Positions 17,538 through 23,900 of a DNA stretch of 34,347 nt are shown one piece after another. The position numbers were made by a program, and so were the translations under genes. Within the stretch, counting starts at the first letter, position 1; every line of letters starts with the position of its first letter. Origin of the DNA: an uncultured Clostridia bacterium (GTDB lineage Bacteria > Bacillota > Clostridia > Oscillospirales > Oscillospiraceae); contig CAMVKI010000004.1 of NCBI GenBank assembly GCA_947168005.1, forward strand, positions 1-34,347. The letters run 5' to 3'. The notes beneath the pieces are model-generated. The model ran no database searches. It saw only the letters and a program-made list of their open reading frames with translations, and was not told the origin of the DNA.

Positions 17538-18725
17538 TCAGGAGCGGGGCTCCTGATACAGCTCCAGATAATGTCGATAAGACAGATTTTTATCAAAGGC
17601 CGCTGCCCGGGCTGCGCAGGCCTCGGCGCTGCAGGGCCGCGCCGCGCGGAAATGGCGGAGCGTCCGCTCCAGGGCGTCCAGGTCGTCTGTGGGGACCACG
17701 GCCCCGCAGCCCTCGGTCACTGCCTCGGGACTGCCCCCGGCGTCGAAGGTCACCACGGGGGTTCCGCAGGCCAGGGCCTCGAGGTTGACCGTGGGGAAGG
17801 TGTCCTCCCGGGTCGGATTCAGAAACACGTCGGCGGCGCTGTAGAGCTCCGCCAGCTCCCGCCGGTCCGCCGTGCGGCGGACGGAGATGATTTGCTCCGG
17901 CAGGCTCCGCCTTTGCTTCTCGTCGATGCCCACCAGAAGAATCCGAAAGCCCTCTCCCAGGCGCCGGGCCAGCTCAATAAAGACGTCCAGCCCCTTCCGC
18001 CGCCCCCAGTCGAAGGCGACGCCGAGAATCAGGAAGTCGCTGCCGATGCCGTAACGCGCCCGCAGATCGCTTTCAAGGGGACGGAACACCGTCAGATCAA
18101 TGCCATTCGGGATGAGCCTGGCGGGAAACTCCCGCAAAAAGGAGGCGCGAATCTGGCGGAGCATCCAGTCGGAGGGGGCGATCAGGGTCAGGTCCAGACC
18201 CCGGACCATCTCCCGCTTTGCCTGCCAGAGCGCGGCGCTCCGGTCCCGGAACCAGCTGAAGCTCCGCCGCTGGGGACAGCTTATGCAGCCGCTTTTCCAC
18301 TGCTCGCAGCCCGAGAGGGCGTAGTGGGTGCAGCAGCCGGTGAAGGCCCAGCAGTCGTGGAAGGTCCAGAAGACCCGGATCTGCTTTTCCCGCAGATACG
18401 AGAAGAGCAGCGCGAGATTGCAGTTGTGGCTGTGCAGATTGTGAAGCTGTACCGCGTCGGGCTGAATCCGATCCAGCTCCGCCAGGAGCCTGCGGGTCAT
18501 GGCTTCGGAGACGAAGCCGTAGTTCCCGCTCACTCTGGAGCGCAGGGCCTGGAGCCGGATTTCCCGCTCGTCGGCATAGCGGATGCCCATGGGCTCCTCG
18601 CTCCGCGCGCCGCTGTAGAGAACGTAATTTTCGATCCCGGCCTCCGTGAGCAGCAGACTGAGCTCCCGGCAGATGACGCCGGTGCTGCCCCTGCCGCAGG
18701 TGGCGTTGATTTGTACCAGTTTGAT
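17538..18725 (-). CDS. Glycosyltransferase family 4; natural N-terminus begins at a non-canonical codon
   Basis: Family-typical N-terminus IKLVQINATCGRGSTGVICRELSLLLTEAGIENYVLYSGARSEEP is encoded in frame upstream of the track's ATG 18590. C-terminal domain has FLNPTREDTFPTVNLEALACGTPVVTFDAGGSPEAV. Confidence 0.8.
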   Translation of the reverse strand: MKLVQINATCGRGSTGVICRELSLLLTEAGIENYVLYSGARSEEPMGIRYADEREIRLQALRSRVSGNYGFVSEAMTRRLLAELDRIQPDAVQLHNLHSHNCNLALLFSYLREKQIRVFWTFHDCWAFTGCCTHYALSGCEQWKSGCISCPQRRSFSWFRDRSAALWQAKREMVRGLDLTLIAPSDWMLRQIRASFLREFPARLIPNGIDLTVFRPLESDLRARYGIGSDFLILGVAFDWGRRKGLDVFIELARRLGEGFRILLVGIDEKQRRSLPEQIISVRRTADRRELAELYSAADVFLNPTREDTFPTVNLEALACGTPVVTFDAGGSPEAVTEGCGAVVPTDDLDALERTLRHFRAARPCSAEACAARAAAFDKNLSYRHYLELYQEPRS

Positions 18726-19796
18726 TCAGATCATCTCCCAGAAGAAATGGTAGGGGAAGATATGAAGGATATTCTGCGAGGGGGCGTAGACGATGAAGCG
18801 GAAAGCAAAGAAGCAGAACAGAACCACATTCGCCGCCATGCTGGTCGCACGCCAGCGGGGGGAGGCGTTTACCATGATCCGGGGCAGGGCGATGGGCAGG
18901 AAGATCATATAGTAATAACCCATGCGCATGACCAGGAAGTTCAGGGGCACGAACATCTGAATTGCCGTGGTGACCAGCAGAAAGTTCCGCAGGCCGACGG
19001 TATCCTGGTCCAGATCATCTTCTTCCGTGACAACGAATGAGAAGACGCAGAAGAGGATCAGCAGGAACAGCATGGTATAGGCCCCGGTGTAGCTGTCGCC
19101 AAGGCCCTCATAGTCCTGAATCAGGCCGTGGAGCAGGGAGAAGATCGGCTGATTGAAGACGTAGATCAGTCCCATGACGAGGACCACGAAGATCACGGAG
19201 CGCTTCATGATCCGGAACCAATAGATCGGATACATGACCGCCAGCACAATGGCGCTGCGGTGGAAGAAATAGGCGGCCAGGACGACAAGAAGATAGGGAA
19301 TCGGTTTTTTCTCCTTTGTAAAATAATAGGCAACAATCCCGAGCCCGATGGCGATAATCTGCCGCATACCGGAGAAGTACATATAAAAGACGGAGAAGAA
19401 CATGAACAGGGCGATGGTGGTCATGGGATTTTCCACATTCTTCGCGTAGAACCAGGCGACTGGCAGAAGGCTGATAAAGGCGATCACAGCCAGCAGAAAT
19501 TGATAGCTGCCCGTGAGGCTGTGCACAAGCTTGCAGAGCAGGGCGAAGGCCGGCTCCTTGTAGGAAAGGGCGTAGGCGAGGTTGTGGTTGGCAAAGCGCC
19601 GGAAGACCGTCTCGTAGTTGTTTGTATCGTTGCCGACGGAGTGAGCCCGGAGGGCGGAAAGGAAAAAGAGAAGAGAAAAAAACAGGAGGATAGCCGCTTT
19701 CTTGTAAACACGCCGGTCCGTGTCTATCAGCCGCGGAAGGCGGGCCAACAAACACGGAAGGGCGGGCACGATAAACAACAGCAAGTAGATGTTCAT
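18726..19796 (-). CDS. EpsG family polysaccharide polymerase-like membrane protein
   Basis: Polytopic membrane protein with GNDTNNYETVFRRF, SYKEPAFALLCKLV, FSGMRQIIAIGLGIVAYYF and FHRSAIVLAVMYPIYW, typical of EpsG. Confidence 0.87.
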   Translation of the reverse strand: MNIYLLLFIVPALPCLLARLPRLIDTDRRVYKKAAILLFFSLLFFLSALRAHSVGNDTNNYETVFRRFANHNLAYALSYKEPAFALLCKLVHSLTGSYQFLLAVIAFISLLPVAWFYAKNVENPMTTIALFMFFSVFYMYFSGMRQIIAIGLGIVAYYFTKEKKPIPYLLVVLAAYFFHRSAIVLAVMYPIYWFRIMKRSVIFVVLVMGLIYVFNQPIFSLLHGLIQDYEGLGDSYTGAYTMLFLLILFCVFSFVVTEEDDLDQDTVGLRNFLLVTTAIQMFVPLNFLVMRMGYYYMIFLPIALPRIMVNASPRWRATSMAANVVLFCFFAFRFIVYAPSQNILHIFPYHFFWEMI

Positions 19797-19800
19797 GGAT

Positions 19801-20748
19801 TTATTCCGTCCTGATTCTTCGGAATAGTCGATAATAGGCCTTTCTGACGGTGGGACGGAGCTGTCCGTAAGCAGAGGCCAACAGCAGCCGGAGCCGGGCA
19901 GAGAGCGTCAGCCTGCCCCGTTGCCGCAGGACCTGTTTGCAAGAGCGCAGGTTCTGCCCCTCGCCCTTGAGGGCGCTGCGGAGGGCGTATTCCAGCACGA
20001 AATCGTCCCCCTCGGTGCTGAGCCGGTCGAATACCGGGAGCATTTCCCGGCAGATGGCCTGATTGTCCGCGGTGAACTTCGAGCGGTTCTTCTGGGTCTG
20101 CTGATTCGCGTGGACCCGGCTTTTTACGAGATTGTCCGGAACGACCCGGAGCGCCCAGCCGTGGGTGAAGAGCCGATACCACATCAGGGAGTCCTGGGCG
20201 TAGCGCAGGGCCTCGTCGAAGCCGCCGCACTCGTCGAAGGCCGCCTTGGGAATCAGAAAGCCGCAGCCGTTGAGGGAGCCGTGGCGCAGAACCTGGTGCA
20301 GGGCCTCCCGGGGGCTCATGTCCCGCCGGAGGCGGCAGGCTGCCTTCGTGTCCGGCATGGGGGCGGAGTTCTGGTCGATGGTGGAGAAATTGCAGTAGAC
20401 CAGGGCTTTCCCGTCCTCCGCGGGCAGGGCCGCCACCTGGGCCTCCACCTTGCGGGGCTCATAGAGGTCGTCGTGGGACAGCCAGGAGAAATACGCTCCG
20501 CGCATATTCCGGATGCCGCAGTTGAGGGCGGAGGAGACGCCGCCGTTTTCCTTTTCAAAATAGCGGATTTGATCCCCGTATTCCGCCGCAATCCGGGCGG
20601 TCAGGCCGCCGTCGCGGGAGCCGTCGTTGACGACGAGGATCTCGATGGGCGTGTAGGTCTGGGCGAGGGCGCTGTCAATGGCCTCCCGCAGATAGTCGCC
20701 GCCGTTGTAGACGGGAATGATGATGGATACCAGAGGTTTGGAAGTCAT
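19801..20748 (-). CDS. Glycosyltransferase family 2
   Basis: MTSKPLVSIIIPVYNGGDYLREAIDSALAQTYTPIEILVVNDGSRDGG...YFSWLSHDDLY. Start placed at ATG 20748. Confidence 0.92.
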   Translation of the reverse strand: MTSKPLVSIIIPVYNGGDYLREAIDSALAQTYTPIEILVVNDGSRDGGLTARIAAEYGDQIRYFEKENGGVSSALNCGIRNMRGAYFSWLSHDDLYEPRKVEAQVAALPAEDGKALVYCNFSTIDQNSAPMPDTKAACRLRRDMSPREALHQVLRHGSLNGCGFLIPKAAFDECGGFDEALRYAQDSLMWYRLFTHGWALRVVPDNLVKSRVHANQQTQKNRSKFTADNQAICREMLPVFDRLSTEGDDFVLEYALRSALKGEGQNLRSCKQVLRQRGRLTLSARLRLLLASAYGQLRPTVRKAYYRLFRRIRTE

Positions 20749-20848
20749 ACTTGCAGGACATCTCCGTTCTCTTCGCTCAGAATCGGCCGAAAGCAGGCGC
20801 TTTCGTTTCCGCCATACACCGCGTGGAGGTCTCTGAGCTTCGTATGGC

Positions 20849-20875
20849 TGCCTCTGCCGGAGACCGGCAGAGGCA
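20849..20875. repeat. Perfect inverted repeat (12-bp arms, 3-nt loop) between the giant secreted-protein gene and GT2
   Basis: TGCCTCTGCCGG-AGA-CCGGCAGAGGCA; no adjacent strong T-tract on the minus strand. Confidence 0.7.
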
Positions 20876-20905
20876 TTGAAATTGAATTGCTGCGCGGAAA
20901 CAGGA

Positions 20906-23900
20906 TTACTCCTCGACAAGAATGCCGCGGAGCGCCGCGATCTGCTCGGCGGTAATGCCGCAGTCCATCAGGTAGTTCCGGACGCGCTCGTTGAAGTTGC
21001 TGCCCTCGTAGTTCTCCGCCAGGTAGTTGCGCACGTTGTCGATGGCGCCCTGATCGGAGCCCTTGGAGGTGCAGTATTCCACGATGCAGTCCCGCTCGGC
21101 GACGCCGATGGCGCCTTCCGCCAGGAAGCAGACCACGCCGGAGCGGTCCAGACCGTAGGTGCAGTGGACGTAGACGGGGTAGTTGTCCGGGTTGCAGAGA
21201 TCGTCGAAGATCGCCTTGATCCTGGCCTTGCCGTCCTCGGTGAAGATGTTGTTGTACAGCGGGCAGTTGTAGTACTTGTGCAGCACGCCCTCGCCCAGGG
21301 GGTCGGTCAGACCCACGGAGCTCGCGGCGACCTCTTCCTGGTTCCGGAGGTCGATTTCAGCCTTGACGTGGTAGCTGTTCTTCAGAAGGTCGATGTCGTA
21401 TTCCTTCACGTACTCGGGCAGAGGAGTGGTGTGCAGAGCGCCGTCGAATTCGCCGCCGCGGAGCAGCAGGCCGCTCTTGACGTCCTTGCCGTCGGTGGTC
21501 TTGATGCGGTCCATCATGCCCACGTCGCGGCCGTTGCGGACGCCCACCAGATAGAAGGCGGGGGGAATCATGCGGCCCTGCTCGTCGAAGTTGAAGTACT
21601 GGTCGCCCTTGAGGAAGTCGTTGGTCTTGTCCTTGTGGATCTTGAAGCGGCCCACGGCCAGCTGGCCGGTGGTGCGGACGTAATAGTAATAGCCGTCCTT
21701 CAGAATCAGACCCAGGTCGGGCTCGATCTCGCCCTGGTCGTTGTAGTAGTACAGCAGATCCTGCATCGTGCCGTCCGCGCCGAACTGATAGTAGCCGACC
21801 TCGAGGGGTTCGTCGCCGATGTACTGGGCGCTCAGATAGACGCGCTTGTTCTTGGCGTACTTGTGGCCGTCGTCGATGAAGTAGTAATTGCCTTCCCACT
21901 TGATGAGCTGATAGCAGTTCTGCCGGATGCCGTTGAGGTAGAAGAAGCCGTCGTCCTGGGGACCGTTCTTGACGATGAGCCTGCCCTCGGCGTCGAACTC
22001 ATAGTAGGCGACGGGGAAGGGAGTGCCCTCCACAAACTGAGAGCCGAGGTAGACGCGCTTGTTCTTGGCGATCTTGTGGCCGTCGTCGATGAAGTACCAG
22101 TAGCCCTCGTACTCTACAAGCTGGTAGCAGTTCAGACGGATGCCGTTGCGGTAGAAGAAGCCGTCGGGCTGGGGACCGTTCTTGACGATGAGCCTGCCTT
22201 CCGCGTCGAACTCATAGTAGCCGACGGCGAAGGGGGTGCCCTCCACGAACTGGGCGCTCAGATAGATGCGCTTGTTCTTGGCGATCTTGTGGCCGTCGTC
22301 GATGAAGTACCAGCTGCCCTCGTATTCCACCAGCTGATAGCAGTTCTGGCGGACGCCGTTGACGTAGAAGAAGCCGTCGGGCTGAGGACCGTTCTTGATG
22401 ATCATGCGGCCCTCTTCGTCGAACTCGTAGTAGGCCACGGTGAAGGGAGTGCCCTCCACGAACTGAGCGCTGAGGTAGACGCGCTTGTTTTTGGCGATCT
22501 TGTGGCCGTCGTCGATGAAGTACCAGTTGCCCTCGTACTCCACGAGCTGATAGCAGTTCAGGCGCAGGCCGTTGCGGTAGAAGAAGCCGTCGGGCTGGGG
22601 GCCGTTCTTGACGACCATGCGGCCCAGCTCGTCAAACTGATAGTAGCCCACGGCGAAGGGAGTCCCCTCCACAAACTGGGCGCTCAGATAGATACGCTTG
22701 TTCTTGGCGTACTTGTGACCGTCGTCGATGAAGTACCAGTAGCCCTCGTACTCTACGAGCTGATAGCAGCTCAGCCGGACACCGTCGCGGTAGAAGTAGC
22801 CGTCGTCCTGGGGACCGTTCTTGAGGATCATGCGGCCCAGCTCGTCGAAGACGTAGACGCCGTTGGGCATCAGGCCGTTGCAGCGGGTGCAGTTATAGGA
22901 GCCGGTCACGCCGAAGCAGCCGCTGTCGAAGTAGTAATAATAGTCGCCTTCCTTGACCATGCCGGCGGGCTGGGGAACGCCGTTCTCCAGGTAGGTGTGC
23001 TGGCCGTTGCAGTAGAAGACGCCGCTGGCGTCGGTGACGTACTCGCCGATCAGGACGCCCTCGTCGGTGAACTCATAGAGCTTGCTGGGATCGTTGGAGG
23101 CCTTGATCAGGCGGATGCCCTCGTGGCGGTAGCCCTGACGGTCAAAGCCGTAGGTGTTGCCCTCGATCTCCGCCCAGGCCACGTTGGCGTAGGTGTTGCC
23201 GGCGGTGCAGCGGTAGTAGTCGGGGCCGTAGTAGTACCTGGTGCCGTTCTCGTCGGAAACCCAGGTGCCGTGCAGCAGCTTGCCGTTCTCGAAGTCGAAG
23301 GGCACGCCCGCCAGAGTGACGGTGCCGTTCAGACCCGCATAGCTGCTGGTGTTGAAGTAATACCAGCCGTCCTCGGTGTTCTGCCAGCCCTTCATCAGGT
23401 TGCCGCCGATGGCGTAGTAGGTGTTGCCGTTCAGCTCGAAGACGCCGGTGCCCAGGGGATAGACGTCGCCGCAGACGGAGCAGACGAACTGGCCGTCGGT
23501 CAGGACGTAATCGTGGCCGGAGATCGGGAGATCGGTGCCCCAGTCGATGACGGAGCCGCAGGTCTCGCAGTAGGTGCGGCCGGTGTAGCCGGCGTTGACG
23601 CAGGTGGGAGCGAGCTCAAGGGCGGTGAGCTCGGCGTCGTGATCGTGCCAGGGGTTCACGACGCCGTTGATCTTGGTAACGACGTCGATGCCGCCGTTGA
23701 AGCTGCCCTCGGTGGCGTCGGTGTAGAGGATTTTGCCGACCTCCACATTCGCGGTCACGTTGACCTTCGGGCAGTAGTTGGTGGCGAACTTCTCCGCCTT
23801 GGTGAGGTACGAATCGGGCCAAACGTCCAGGGTGTTCTCGTCATAGGACCAGAGACGCACGGGGATGCTGGCAAGAATCTGCTCGCCGGTCAGCGCGCAG

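Noticed and set aside
15897-19040. Long plus-strand ORFs (512 and 509 aa) opposite the glycosyltransferases
   Set aside because: Antisense shadows of GT2, GT4, EpsG and flippase genes, with no start signals or recognisable domains.
21785-22849. Regular repeat spacing considered as CRISPR or another array
   Set aside because: 213-bp periodicity is a multiple of 3, the repeats are contiguous without unique spacers, and they translate into a conserved protein module.
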